Source of the DNA: Macrocybe gigantea
Lineage: Eukaryota > Basidiomycota > Agaricomycetes > Agaricales > Callistosporiaceae
Reading direction: 5' to 3'
Assembly: GCA_011319805.1 (NCBI GenBank)
Contig: SJRY01000103.1
Span: forward strand, 53,797 to 117,796
Length of the DNA stretch: 64,000 nt
The position numbers were made by a program, and so were the translations under genes. Position 1 is the first letter of the stretch; each line of letters opens with the position of its first letter. Under the pieces are notes generated by a model. That model made no database searches. It saw only the letters and a program-made list of their open reading frames with translations, and was not told the origin of the DNA. Shown piece by piece: positions 1 through 11,482 of the stretch.

Positions 1-2
1 TC

Positions 3-971
3 CCACACCTCCCCACAGAGAAGATTGTCTCCTTGCAAAAGGAAGCAACCGGGGAGCTGTCTGGACCACCTAAGAAGAAGGCGAAGTCCACGTCTCATGG
101 ACCGTCCCGTCGTAACGTCCGGGTCAGTTACTCTTTTCCGGCTGACAATGATTCTGTTGCCGCCGGAGCTCTCCTTAATGCCCTTAATAGGGCGTTGACC
201 ACTGGCAAGTCCTGGATTCGATGCGAATCTATCCAGGATCATTCTGCCTCCTCGTTCTCTTGCTTGATGACGAGGGTGGCTTCTCCAAAAGACCTCAGCA
301 TTTTGCGTGAGGCTGCTCTCCGCTGTGCTCTGGCAGGATCTACTGTTAAGCTTGCAATCCCGATGAGCGTTTCTTATTTGAAACTGCTCGACGTTCCCTA
401 TTTCAATGCCGATGGTAGCATTATCACTGCCCGGCAGGCGTACGAAATTCTCCAAGACTCTTCCTTCTCGGATCTCATTACTCTCGTTGGGGTACCGCAT
501 GTCATGCGCAACTCCAAGAATTCCGATACTGCAACCGTCTGGTTCAACATCGAAGACACGTCAACTGGCCAGAACGTAAAGGCTCTGGACAATTGTACAG
601 TTATGGTCAGGAATTGGCATTGCCGATTCAAGGCCGCTCTCTCTTCGCCGGGAGTTCCTCTTTGCGAACACTGCTGGCGCTGGGGGCACTCTGCATTGAA
701 GTGCAACCAGCAATCTCTCCGCTGCCCGATCTGTGGGGAATCTCACAGAAAGGAACACCATCGCACCCTGGCATCTTGCTGCAAGGCTCGACCCAAGGCT
801 AACCCTCCTCGCGAGGCTACTCCGGTGGGCCAGCCCTGTCCTCATCCTCCTAAATGTCTCAGCTGCAGCCGAGACCATTCCACTGATGACCGGAAGTGTC
901 CCTTCTGGAAAAATCGCTTTGATCCAGAGTGGATCAAGGAACACTATAAGCTGGTACGTGATCGCAAATGA
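3..971 (+). pseudogene. LN1 ORF1 (gag-like RNA-binding protein), C-terminal part
   Basis: The frame is open from the window edge. It encodes the C-terminal half of the LINE ORF1 protein, which in this class binds the element RNA in a ribonucleoprotein. Visible motifs are a basic KKKAK stretch and then three cysteine-rich knuckles: CX2CX4HX4C (CEHCWRWGHSALKC), CX2CX3H (CPICGESH) and CX2CX3HX6C (CLSCSRDHSTDDRKC). The frame ends at 969-971 in TGA where other copies read CGA, so the last ~19 residues are lost before the normal ATGA junction at 1028. This looks like a C-to-T change at a CpG. The start lies outside the window. Confidence 0.88.
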
Positions 972-1027
972 TCAGGTAGCAATCATCCTAACGCCTCCCC
1001 GCAGCATCATGCGGAGGCCGACGCATC

Positions 1028-1299
1028 ATGAGTGTCTCCTCGGGTAGCACAGCCTCGGCTGTGGTCCCCGGTTCAAGGGGACGCTCATTGATTTCTTCTT
1101 TTCATATTTTCTCTCAGAATGTAAATAGAAAATATGTATATATGGACATGATCCTCTCTACTCTTGGAGAGGATTATGATATTTTGTTTTTCCAAGAGCC
1201 CGCTTGGAATCTCATAAGACATGCCCCTTCTGCCCACAATGTTGAGGGCGAGGCAGTAATCGGAGGTCCCACTCATCCGGATTGGACCTGCATCATTCG
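1028..1299 (+). pseudogene. LN1 ORF2, N-terminal fragment (APE endonuclease)
   Basis: ORF2 starts at ATGAGTGTC and reads about 90 residues that match the start of LN3 ORF2. It includes the APE-type endonuclease motif SQNVN and the QEP motif. Reading is ended by the LN2 poly(T) tract. It is a dead fragment with no reverse transcriptase. Confidence 0.88.
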
Positions 1300-1694
1300 T
1301 TTTTTTTTTTTTTTTTTTTTAAATCAACAATTTATATAGCGGTGCACGATGGCAGTCCGCTTGTAAATACACACAGGTACCTACTATAAATACGACTAGT
1401 CCGATCCAAACCAGACTGAAGGGAAATACATAGAGGGCTGCACTGCCCTGCTCTCTCGTGCCTGCGCTCGAGCTATGGGACTCGAGCTCATGCATACTCA
1501 CTCGCTCGAGCACTGTCCCCCAACCCCAGAGGGCCGGCTGTGGTCAATTCCACATAAAAGGTCCAAAAGGACCTATAACAATGCTGTTGCGGAGTTTGCG
1601 ATTCGCATACCGCTTGGTCAGTGCTTCGGTCACTGACCCAACTGTTTTAAGATTGTCCAGGTTGCCCCGGACGATCTCCGCTACAGAACGGCAG

Positions 1695-4600
1695 TCACCC
1701 GCCGCCTGGATCCGGAATGAAAGCACCTGCAGCCTTATTAGATGTCAGGTACTTAATGAACCAGTAATGCACAAAGGTGTCAAACTGGCATTCAGTTGGT
1801 CTGTGCCAGTTACGGCACTGAGTCATGACGTGGACGGAGTCCTCAGCCCCTCGTCTGCAAGAGCATAAATCGCTCTCGACAAAATTAAACCGTGCCCGAT
1901 ACACATTGATCGGAGCGTGGCCGCATGCAAGACGTGAGCAGCGAGCGTAAAGCTCATTATCTGTCACTAACTTCATGAAGCCCATTCTCTTCCGAGAGGG
2001 GCGTTCATAAGAATTTGGCTTTCCTGCTTCGTGAAAACGAAAAGTGGAAGCACCAATATATTTCTTGTTTCCAGAATTCTGGAACCAAGTGCTATGCATA
2101 TCATCGTCAGCCTCCTTTCGAAGGCCATCAGTGGTATAGAGGGGATGAAGCCCCAGAGGAACGTTCAGGCTTCGAGCGAACTCGTGAGCCTCGACTTGTA
2201 TTGCCCACTTCCATTTGGAAGGGACGTGCCAGAATTCAATCCGGCGCTGCTCGGACTCTGAGAGCCAAGCTTTCAATGATCTACAAAGTGCAATAGAATG
2301 CGACTGCACAGAGTGGGGATTGCAATCAATGATGCGATTAATCGCATTCATCAAATCCAGAAAGCACACGATGGAGTCAACTCCATCTTGTGTGATAGCC
2401 TTTTGGATTGCCATTCGCAATCCAATAAGCTCGGCATCATCGCTCGTTGATTTGCCAACAGGCTGACGAATTTCGAAAACCAGCCTGCCCTCGCGATAAA
2501 CACGCGAAGCTGACACAGACTGCTTAAATGGCACTTCTGCTTTCACAGGCACGGAGCCATCACTACTCACATAAGAGCAATCATGCTGGGTCGAACACTG
2601 GGTAAGTGTTTTATCCAGCGATGCGCGATAAGCCTTGACCGAGTCCTCGTCTCGGCCAATTAACTTATGAATCTCAAAGCGACTGTCAAACTCATCGACA
2701 AGCCGCCTGCCCGGGTTATTTGCATCCGCAAAATAATCCGTGGTTAAAAAGAGTGGTGGTTTCAGATCCACCAAATCCTTGAGTGGGGACTTAAGCGCAG
2801 AACGCTGTCTGTCAGACAAAGAAGCGAGATTTCTCACTTTAGATGGGTCGCCCCCAGACGAGGCGGGCGTACTAATTGACCTGAGAGCATGCCTCAGATT
2901 GGAATTGGCGAGGCGGGCAGAGGACCCGACCTTCAGCCTTTGGATGAACCTGCCGATGGGTTCGACGCAGGCCATTGTCTCAGCCGCACCCTCGGGAGTA
3001 GTGCGAAACTGTCCATTGATCCAGATGCAAGCTTTACGCTGCATCTGGCGTAGTTGTTTCAACAGTGCGACATTACGCATGCCATTGAAGTTCCATAATA
3101 AACAGCCGTACGTTGTGATGGGATGCGCGCACGACAAGTAGAGAATGCGTTTCTGCTGAGGGGATAAGCCCCGAACAGAATTGCCCAACATCTGAAAGGC
3201 TCTGGCAGTAGTCAAGGCCTTCGTAGCATAGAATCGAACATGCTCCTTAAAAGAGAGGCGCGCGTCCAAAAAGAAACCAAGGTATTGCCAGACATCCTTG
3301 GGTCGGAGCGGGGTATTGCCCGTAAATGGAGCGAAGCCCAAGTCAATAGATGGACGAGGGTCCATACTATTGCGCGAAAAGTGCTGTAATTCAGTCTTGT
3401 TGTGTTCTACAACAAGGCCGAAGTCAGTGAAGAGGTTATGCACAGAGGCATAGGCCCTCTGCAGTTTCGGAACATTGTCCGATGTGGATCTGGACTGAGC
3501 GATGATCAGTCCGTCATCGACGAATGACATGATTACTGGCATATCACCAGCTTTCTGGTAAAGTTTCAGTACCGGTGCCAAGTAAAGCACTGACAATACT
3601 GGGGAGAGTGCAGAGCCTTGACCAACTCCCACATCGGCCTCGAACTCTGGAGAGATGGCGCTACGCCAGGCATAAGAAGTTTTGCGCCCAACGAGGTATG
3701 ATTCGAAGAACTTTGACACCTGTGGTGCAAAGCCTCCGTGTTGAAGAATCTTCACCAACATACGATGGTTGAGTGAAGGAAAATACTGAGCGACATCGAA
3801 AGCGATGACACTCGTTTTAAATCCCTTAGACCACCCTTGACGGATAATATGGGTAAGGAAGACCCCAGCATCCTCAGTTGAGTTCTGACGGATGCCGCCG
3901 AACTGCTTCGGATCGAAGACAGCAAATTTCGTCGCTTCGTACTGCATACGTCGCGCTAGCATCTTCTCGACGAGCTTGCCGAGGGTATTCAAAAGCACAA
4001 TCGGACGAAAGGCTTTCGGGGTATCGTATGCAGGTTTGCCAGGTTTCGGAATGATCACTGACAAACTCTGCTTGAAGTAGGAGGGCCAATGCCCCAAATC
4101 CAGACATGCGTTTGCAATGTTCAAGATGAATGCAGCTATGTGAGGAAATTTCACCAGCTGTTTGATGTGGTTCCAAGACAGATGGTCTGGTCCTGGTGCA
4201 GACGTATTGCTACAGGGCTCTAAGGACTCTCGGAGCTCGGCAGCAGAGAACGGGACCCAGTCCCGTACTGGATGCGCTTCAAGATCATTGAGGCGATCCA
4301 AATTAACTGTGCGATCAGACGCAGCATTATAAGACTTATCAAGCGCATTCCAAAGTGCTTCGATAGAATTACAAGGCTGTCCCTGGAACGAGATAGCTTC
4401 GTAGTCAGGTAGGGGTCTCTGCTTTGTCCATGCAGCTAAATCCCATGGACGACGAGACTTTTCTGCAACCTCCCTGATCCGTTGATCAAAGAAGGCGCGC
4501 TTAGCATCTTTGACAGCTCGCCGCCAGATGCGATGATCTCTTTCAGACCGGGTTTGTCTGAAAGTATCAAGAGTCTCAGAGCAGTGTTGGTTCCACCAAC

Positions 4601-5602
4601 CCTTGCTCCGTTTTGAGAGCTTGCATTCCTTAGAATGGAGATTCCAAGCTCGATCAATGGCCTTTGATAGTGTCGACAAGACGCTCTCGAGGTCGTTATT
4701 AGTCTCGATAGGGACAATGTCCATTCCGAGAAGATCACCTGCAATATCGGATATAAACTCCGGCATGCTGTCCTTACTTAACGTTCGTCGCTGGACGGAT
4801 AGGTCCAGCAGAGGAACATCCAATACAAGTGATAATGGGACATGGTCCGATGTCAACTTGAGCGCATCAATCATGCGAGGATGGCAATCCCCACTATCAA
4901 TGGGGATGAACATCAAGTCAATAACCGAGGGCCGAAGCTCGGGGTTATGTGAAATGAAAGTCGGCCCAGGATTGCTAGGTTCCGACCATTCCAGACCGAG
5001 ATCGAGAGCTGCATTACACAGCATCTCCCCTCGAGACCGCTGCGAATTATGAACTCTATCCCAGAGTTCATAATGACAATTGAAATCCCCTCCGAGATAA
5101 ACTAAGTTGGGGAAGTCGGGGCGCTCAGCACAATCATACAAAAGACGAATCGCGCTAGCATCTACATCAGAGTAGGCGTTAGCGAGAAAGAGTGGCTCGC
5201 CAGGGGTGGCGAAGCTAACAATCATAAGATCGCGACTATCAACTAGGTCACGACGAAGGGATGGACGCAGGCGACGAAGCCTGTTATGTACATAGGCCAT
5301 AACCCGAGGAGGGTCCTCGAGAGATGAACGGCAAACGATACAGGTCCAATCAGGATGAGTGGGACCACCGATTACTGCCTCGCCCTCAACATTGAGGGCA
5401 GACGGAGCGTGTCTTATGAGATTCCAAGCAGGTTCTTGGAAAAACAGAATATCATAATCCCTCCCGAGAGTAGAGAGGAGCATGTCCATGTGTACATATT
5501 TTCTATTTACATTCTGAGAGAAAATACGAAGAGATGAAATCAATGAGCGTCCCTTGAACCAGGGACCACAGCCGAGGCTGCACTATCTGAGGAGACACTC
5601 AT
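1695..5602 (-). pseudogene. LN2 ORF2 (endonuclease-RT-RNase H), one early frameshift
   Basis: About 1282 codons are open. Domain order is the same as in LN3: APE endonuclease (SQNVN, QEP, GGDFNCHYELWD, SDHVPLSL), reverse transcriptase (IIPKPGKP, AFDVAQYFPS, GQGSALSP, SFVDDG), RNase H (SSDGS, DDAELIGL) and a C-terminal cysteine cluster. The proper start is the rc-ATG at 5600-5602, overlapping the ORF1 stop. One base is missing from a short C run near 5551-5553 (three C instead of four). That shifts the frame at about codon 18. Since the lesion is one base in a homopolymer, a sequencing error is possible. The encoded enzyme would carry out target-primed reverse transcription. Confidence 0.9.
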
Positions 5603-6610
5603 GATGCGTCGGCCTCCGCATTACGCTGCAGGGAGGCATTAGGATAAATGCTACCTGATCGTTTGCGATCACGTACCAGCTTATAATGTTCCTTGATCCA
5701 ATCTGGATCAAAGCGATTTTTCCAGAAGGGACACTTCCGGTCGTCAGTGGAGTGGTCTCGGCCACAGCTGAGACACTTAGGAGGATGAGGGCAGGGCTGG
5801 CCCGCCGGAGTAGCCTCACGAGGAGGGTTAGCCTTGGGTCGAGCTTTGCAGCAAGACGCCAGGGTGCGATGGTGTTCCTTTCTGTGAGATTCCCCACAGA
5901 TCGGGCAGCGAAGAGATTGCTGGTTGCACTTCAATGCAGAGTGCCCCAGCGCCAGCAGCATTCGCAAAGAGGAACTCCCGGTGAAGAGAGAGCGGCCTTG
6001 AATCGGCAACGCCAATTCCTGACCATAACTGTGCAATTGTCCAGAGCCTTCACGTTCTGGCCAGTTAACGTATCTTCGATGTTGAACCAAACAGTTGCAG
6101 TATCAGAATTCTTGGAGTTGCGCATGACATGCGGTACCCCAACGAGAGTAATGAGATCCGAGAAGGAAGAGTCTCGGAGAATCTCGTAAGCCTGCCGGGC
6201 AGTGATAATGCTACCATCGGCATTGAAATAGGGAACGTCGAGCAGTTTCAAATAAGAAACGCTCGTCGGGATTGCGAGCTCAACAGTAGATCCTGCCGGA
6301 GCACAGTGGAGAGCGGCCTCACGCAAAATGCTGAGGTCTTTCGGAGAAGCCACCCTCGTCATCAAGCAAGAGAACGAGGAGGCGGAATGATCCTGGATAG
6401 ATTCGCATCGAATCCAGGACTTACCAGTGGTCAATGCCCTATTAAGGGCATTAAGGAGAGCTCCAGCGGCAACGGAATTGTTGTCAGCCGGAAAAGAGTA
6501 ACTGACCCGGACGTTCCGACGGGACGGTCCATGAGAGGTGGACTTCGCCTTCTTCTTAGGCGGTCCTGATGACTCCCGGTTGCTTCCTTTTGCAAGGAAA
6601 CAATCTTCTC
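5599..6610 (-). pseudogene. LN2 ORF1, 5'-truncated and frameshifted
   Basis: This is the C-terminal half of the gag-like protein with the three zinc knuckles. The stop TGA (5599-5601 on the minus strand) overlaps the ORF2 ATG as ATGA. One base is missing from a C run at 5944-5947, inside the first knuckle (GWGHSALKC region), which splits the frame in two. The 5' portion is absent because the copy is truncated at the SINE junction. Confidence 0.87.
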
Positions 6611-7549
6611 CGAAGTTTAGCCCCCCCCTTGCGGGGGAGGCTGCTAGCCCAGGCCCAGTCCTATGATCGGACCGTTTAGCCCAGGAGCTTCGCACTCCGG
6701 CTTCAACTTAAGCAGTTACCTGGTTGTATTAGTCCAGGGTCCACCGACAGAGGAGTTAGGTCTCTCGAGCCAAGGACTGGAGACTGTCCAGCCTTGCTAC
6801 GGCCCAGCGGTGTCCGGGCGCTACCCACGTGCCTGCCTTCCCGTCCCCCAGCAGATGGTTCGCTGATGCCTTAGGTGCGGATCCCCATCTGTCCAAGGTC
6901 TCTGTCTTGCCACGTGCCTCCCAGACTGGCATCCGATATCACAGCAAGGTCCATGGTCCTCCCATGACAGGTTCCCACAGGGGAAGCCCTTACTGAACAG
7001 GTCTGGATCTGCTTCTGCCTTTGGCATACTGCACGTGACTAACCATCTCGTGATCATTGCCAACGGCTCCCACTTAGACCGGGTACCCTGTTGGCTCAAA
7101 CGCCATCGGGTGGTTATCAGCCTAATTCCCGGTATGGTCCCTTATCCTTTCGGCCCCTACCTTTTAAGATCGGGGATCACGTGTGGTCTGCCGGATTAAG
7201 GCATTGTCCGGCACTTACATCCCAAGGCCATCCACGCCAAGGGAAACCCGGTCACGTGAGTTAGGGTCATGTGACACTTGACCCATATAGTGGGGTAAGT
7301 CACATGTGTGACGCATAACCCAGCTTACGTCACGTGCCAGCTGCTTAGTCACATGACCAAGTCACCTCCCTCGTGGGAACAACTGTCACAGGGTCGTGAT
7401 ACTTCCTGCCGCGTCACGTGGAACCAGCTCCGGACACTTCCGGATGCAAACCTGAAGATGCCACCTCCAGGACTAGAACCCGCGGCTTTGTGGCTTGCCA
7501 CAGCCACAGGACTACCTGACTTGCGTTTACCGCTATGCCAACCAGCCCT
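6611..7549 (-). mobile_element. tRNA-SINE copy SINE1, 5' partner of LN2
   Basis: This is a non-coding repeat of about 940 bp. Read on the minus strand it begins GGGCTGGTTGG with a tRNA-like head and continues through a body rich in CACGTG-like palindromes. It ends in CCCCC-GCAA-GGGGG followed by GGCTAAACTTCG. The next base is already LN2 ORF1. The same 3' terminus abuts a LINE at 47608 and at 56115. No poly(A) and no LINE-like 3' end is seen on the SINE itself. It is inserted in, or joined to, Gypsy-1 gag at 7550. 'SINE' is my inference from the A and B boxes; the length is unusual. Confidence 0.75.
7455..7549 (-). promoter_or_regulatory. tRNA-like pol III promoter head of SINE1
   Basis: On the minus strand the A box is TGGCATAGCGG (7530-7540) and the B box is GGTTCTAGTCC (7470-7480), which matches the GGTTCRANTCC consensus at ten of eleven positions. 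They lie about 60 bp apart, with an extra GTGGC/GCCAC stem between them as in class II (Leu/Ser-type) tRNAs. There is no intact acceptor stem, so this is not a working tRNA gene. Confidence 0.7.
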
Positions 7550-7550
7550 C

Positions 7551-8888
7551 TGGAAGTGTGGAGATCGAGTGTACGGCTTCTGCTGTCCTTCGGTTTAAGC
7601 TTTCTTGAGTAGGAAATGAGGGGCTGTTCCTGTCATTCCTGCTTTCCCTTTGTGAGGTCTACGAATTCATCCAGAAATTTGTCCGATGGATCGGTTTCCC
7701 TGTCTGATATTGAATAGTTTTGCTTCCTGCTTGTGATGGCGACATGACGTTGCTGAATCGTGCTCTATCTCGGTTATGAAGTCGGCCCATGTGCTTTGGT
7801 TGGTAGTGGTGTCAATCTTCTTTGAGCCCAGTGGCTCTGGGTCTGTCGGTCATTCTAGACAGGACCGCTCCAATCTTCTGTGTATCCATGAGGTCTCATG
7901 TGCGGTTATGTAAAGTTTTCATCTTCCTCCACCAAATATCGAAGGACGTTCGATCTCCTGTAAAGGATTTTGGGTCAGCAATGATTTCTTGTATTCTGTC
8001 ATCATCCTTTGGGGGTTTCTTCGTCGTTCTCTTGGTCTTGGTTTTCCTATTCCTAGATCTTGTTCTTGGGTCTGCTGTGCTTGTACTTGGGCTTGCTGTT
8101 CTTGAGCTGTTTCTGTCTTTTGCTCCTCTCTCTGTTCTTTCCAGTAGTCTAGGTCGACTCCCTCGATTTTACAAGCTTGTTCAAAGTCGGCCCACTCTGC
8201 GGCGGTCGGTCCATTTGTCTTGGTAATCCTTTCGCTCCCTCCACCAATAGTATTCATCCCAGTCTGTTGCTTACTTTCGCCACGGTGGTGCGATTCTTTC
8301 CTTATGCAGTGCTTCAGTGGATTGGTCCTCTGAAGGGTTCGGCGGTTTCGTTCCGTGTATGTCCTTGACTCTGGTGTCGTCTTCGTTGGTTCTGTCATAT
8401 GCTCTGTGCATCGTGCCCTCTCTGTACAGTATGTCTTCCTCCTGTGTTTGGCGATTATAGTTCTTGATCTGTTGTTGCCTAAAGTCTCAGGCTTGTATTC
8501 GTTCTTCTTCGTTTTCTTGCGGATGGGTTCGTCCTCTCTTCGGCAAGAAGATTCTGGTCTGACCACAGCTCTTCTGGGCTTATCCCATATTCTCCTTCTA
8601 GGAAGAGTTCTGCAATGAGTTGTGCTGCCCTTCGCTGAGGATCAGTGGGCTCGTCTGTGGTGGTGAAGCAAACTCTCTCAGAAATGCCTGTTCTTCGTCA
8701 TCGCTACTTGGTGTAGCATGCGCTCCCTCTTTTGTTTGTTTGGATTGCTGGTGTCTCTGCGGATGGCGGACTGTCTCTGCGAATGGCGTGGACTGCAAAT
8801 GCTGGTCTACTTCTCTGAGCCAAGTGCTCTCGTTGCTCGTGCTAGTGCTCGCTGGGTCGGCGACTGCTTGTCGTCGAATGTTGATCAA
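7551..8888 (-). pseudogene. Gypsy-1 gag (capsid region), frame broken
   Basis: A polar, Gln/Arg/Glu-rich N-terminal part is followed by a capsid-like segment. It contains a FTGDR...FDIWWRKM stretch and a DLMDTQKIGAVLSRMTD stretch, typical of Ty3 gag. Several frame changes and stops interrupt the reading. The 3' part of gag, including any zinc knuckle, is cut off by SINE1. The start was taken as the first Met after the LTR leader (8888). Confidence 0.7.
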
Positions 8889-8942
8889 GTCTTTGATAAA
8901 GCATGACGTGGTGTGTGTTGTGAGTCTGAGCGAGTCTTGACG

Positions 8943-8953
8943 AGGCTTAATAT
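8943..8953 (-). promoter_or_regulatory. Primer-binding site of Gypsy-1, self-priming type
   Basis: On the minus strand, two bases past the LTR, lies ATATTAAGCCT. It is complementary to AGGCTTAATAT. In sister LTR-A copies this 11-mer sits about 33 nt downstream of the TATATAA box, at the expected transcript start (28350-28360). This is the arrangement known for Tf1/sushi chromoviruses, where the mRNA 5' end primes reverse transcription. No tRNA-type PBS is apparent. Confidence 0.6.
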
Positions 8954-8955
8954 CT

Positions 8956-9270
8956 TGTTAGGCTAGACGATCTCAGAAGGACTCGGGCAGACTAAGTGCG
9001 AGAGTGGTCTTGAGATGATGGCAAAAGGAATATTAAGCTAGTGCTACTGGTACATCTGGGATTCCTTATATACATTACAGTACTCGAGCACGGACCATGG
9101 GCTGTGCAATGCGGACTGCGGATGAGTAAGACTGGAAGGAGATGACTCAGAATGACTAGGGAAGTGGATGACTCAATGGCTGCATGCTGTGCAGCATGAA
9201 CGGGGGAGATAAAGGATGTGGGAAAGATAAGATAGGAAAATGAATGGTCCTTTGGGCGATGTCTGTAACA
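8956..9270 (-). repeat. LTR-A, 5' LTR of Gypsy-1 (315 bp)
   Basis: On the minus strand it runs TGTTACAGAC to GCCTAACA, with the TG/CA ends of an LTR. It contains a TATATAAGG promoter box. The presumed transcript-start 11-mer has lost one G here compared with other copies. Confidence 0.85.
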
Positions 9271-11268
9271 GCCAGCCTCTAAAAGATCTATAGCAACCTC
9301 CTTGGAAGGCCATCGATAGTGGCACAGGTATCCTGTAGGCATGTTGCCTAGCACACAGGGCTGTCACATGCCTGAGATAGGTTGATATTTGGCCCAAGAC
9401 CATGCAGCCCATGAGGCCCATCCCATGTGGTGAGTTCAGAGATGAGGTCCCAGAACACTGCTCATTGTAGTGCTTCAAAGATCGAGTGGCGGACCCATGT
9501 TGAGCCAGATTGATGATCAAGTGAGCATCAGTAATAGCAGGGATGCACATCAGGGGTATGCATAGAATGTCAATGCTGCAATGTGTGTGATCAATGCTGG
9601 ACAATGATCTGGCAGATAGGTGCTTTCTAGTTGGGAAGGATGCAGGCAGACCTGGTCAGCTGTGGATGAATCCTGCTGCTCAACCAGAATCCCCTATGTC
9701 AATCAGAGGAAGAAACACAGGCACTCAGCTGAAATGTACCCCTAGTGCCAGCTAATCGAAACTGCACTGTGGCAGGTGGCTGCTCATAATGGAGGATCTG
9801 GCAAAGGCAGTGATGAAGAGGCCTGTTGCCAAACACACACAGCCGGTCCCCACTGGTAATGGGTCGGGTTACTAGATGAGGACTAGACCTGAATATCTGA
9901 AGGATTCAAAACAGGACCAGGTACTGATTCTGAAAGTGCTGTGCTGAAACGGCAGGCCCAGCTCGACAATAGCTGCACAAGAGGTGGTATTGGATGAACA
10001 TATAGGTGTCGAGCAGGCAGCATACCTGATCTTGATTCTCTTCCAAAGGATTGTGCCAATTGAAAAACTAGAACAGAGAGAGACCGGTATATAGGCCAGG
10101 GTGCATCTTGCCTTGGCTGAATCACTCGTTCATCTGGAAGAGCATGACATGGCCATCATTGAAGCAAAATGCAACTCCAAAGGATGATGGCCTTGAAAGA
10201 GTTGAATGAGGCCATTGATGTGAGCACAAAGCGATCTGTCAGAATCTGAACTCACAAGAGACTCCACAGCTGAACTTGCATCCAAGACAGCATGATTGGT
10301 CCAGCTGGCATGGTTCAAGCTGGATGCAAAACTTGCCAGTGGAGTACATCAACATGCCTTTGAATTGAACCTTGCTGCTATACCAGCTGTGCAGAGGCCA
10401 GTGTGACCTAGTCCCACATAAGCATCTTATTGCAAAACAGCCAACTCATCATTCAGCTCGGACCAGATGCCCTGACATGTGGCTTCGATCAGACAGGATG
10501 ACCTCAGCACCTGTCCGATATGGGTTATAGCCTTTGCATTGGTCCTTTTAGCACATGGAGTTTGGAGATGGTTATTTGAGAGGGTCTTGTAAGACTGATT
10601 GATGCCAGGCATGCGAGTTCCCAATGAATACTACGAGCACCAAATAAACATGAATGATCTAAAAACATACAAGATCTATGAAAGGCATTTAAGGCTGCAT
10701 GTGGGTGCAGGGTAATCCTGGACCATGGCTTGGCAGAGCTATCATATACAAGCTGCAAGACAAGATATATACAGATCAACAGAATGTTGGGCCTGCAGCA
10801 TGTATTCCATGTGAGTATTATTTGAATGGAGAGATGTGCATCCTCAATTTTTGAGCAAATTTACATAAATTGCTATTATTCAATGATAAAGTCCAAACTA
10901 ATGATCAGATCCATAGATATTGACCAGATTATATTTGCTTGTTCAAGTCAGAGGATATCTAGCACAAGATGCCACATATAGCTGTTATACAACTCCAGTG
11001 AGATGCACTTGTAGCTAGGTGCATCTCTACAGCTATATTTATGCTTCAAATGACTTTAGAGATGCTAAAAGATAAACCAGAGGATTGGAGGAGATATATA
11101 AACTATGGCAAGTCAGGAAATATGAATGACCTCATGTAAACTAGCTAATTTGTCCAAAAAAAAAAAATATTTGCAAAGATGGTAAAAAGAATATGAAATA
11201 GTATCAGCCCTTCAATCTGCCTTTGATGCCTGAGCTGCCACCCTTACAGACCTATGGATAGCAATTCA
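9271..11268. other. Decayed intergenic DNA without recognisable genes
   Basis: No open reading frame longer than about 140 codons and no domain I recognise. The sequence is rich in TG and CA, poor in CpG, and becomes AT-rich after 10800. It is probably old transposon remains. An A run at about 11158-11167 is not next to any LINE end. Confidence 0.5.
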
Positions 11269-11283
11269 TTCTTGGAATACCAT

Positions 11284-11482
11284 CAACGCTTCTCTTTCCA
11301 CAACCCCCACTTGTAAACAACTATAAACAACTCTCACAAATCGCACTCCTCGTTCTACGGTGACGACACTTGGGACGATCTTTGATCAGGTTGCAGATCC
11401 GGATACCTATATCCTTGAGCACTCCCCGTTTCTAAAATCGCGAAAATCGGCTGAAAATCCACCGATTTATTAGAGTTCTTCG
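11284..11482 (+). promoter_or_regulatory. LINE 5' UTR with hairpin before ORF1
   Basis: This ~200-bp leader is shared by LN3, LN7, LN8, LN10 and LN14 and is diverged in LN4. It presumably carries the internal promoter of the element. A 7-bp stem AAATCGG/CCGATTT (11444-11450 and 11462-11468) lies 14 nt before the ORF1 ATG. The hairpin is kept in the other leaders and shortened in LN4. Confidence 0.65.

Larger units (their letters stand above)
1..1299 (+). mobile_element. LINE copy LN1, cut by window edge and by LN2
   Basis: This is a non-LTR retrotransposon fragment of the same family as LN3. It enters the window inside ORF1 and runs through the ORF1/ORF2 junction. It stops abruptly in the endonuclease domain at 1299, where a 21-nt T run begins, the antisense poly(A) tail of LN2. 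The missing 3' remainder of LN1 is not found on the far side of LN2/SINE1, so this is not a simple nested insertion within the window. Confidence 0.9.
1300..6610 (-). mobile_element. LINE copy LN2, 5'-truncated, fused to SINE1
   Basis: This is a minus-strand copy. The antisense poly(A) is the T run 1300-1320 and the 3' UTR is 1321-1694. ORF2 and most of ORF1 follow. The 5' end is truncated inside ORF1, near the residues EKIV, at 6610. There it joins the 3' terminus of a tRNA-SINE without a gap. The flanks do not match: LN1 lies on the left, and Gypsy-1 gag lies beyond the SINE. No TSD for the composite is visible here. Confidence 0.92.
7550..9270 (-). mobile_element. Gypsy-1: 5' part of a Ty3-type LTR retrotransposon
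   Basis: On the minus strand this reads 5' LTR (9270 to 8956), then primer-binding site, then gag, until SINE1 interrupts gag at 7550. The internal region corresponds to the gag of Gypsy-3 (rc of about 7560-7690 resembles 42846-42980). Its LTR type (LTR-A) also occurs at 18181, 27392, 27922 and 28114. Pol and the 3' LTR are not in the window next to this piece. Confidence 0.8.

Noticed and set aside
2015..2296. Antisense frames opposite RNase H (MAFLLRENE... type) in several copies.
   Set aside because: They are shadows of the RNase H coding strand; codon pattern follows ORF2, not the antisense frame.
2740..3141. Antisense open frame of ~133 codons opposite ORF2, repeated in nearly every LINE copy (also at 33930, 46734, 52770, 61081).
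   Set aside because: It lies wholly opposite the post-RT region of ORF2, is conserved only because ORF2 is, and has no domain or start context of its own.
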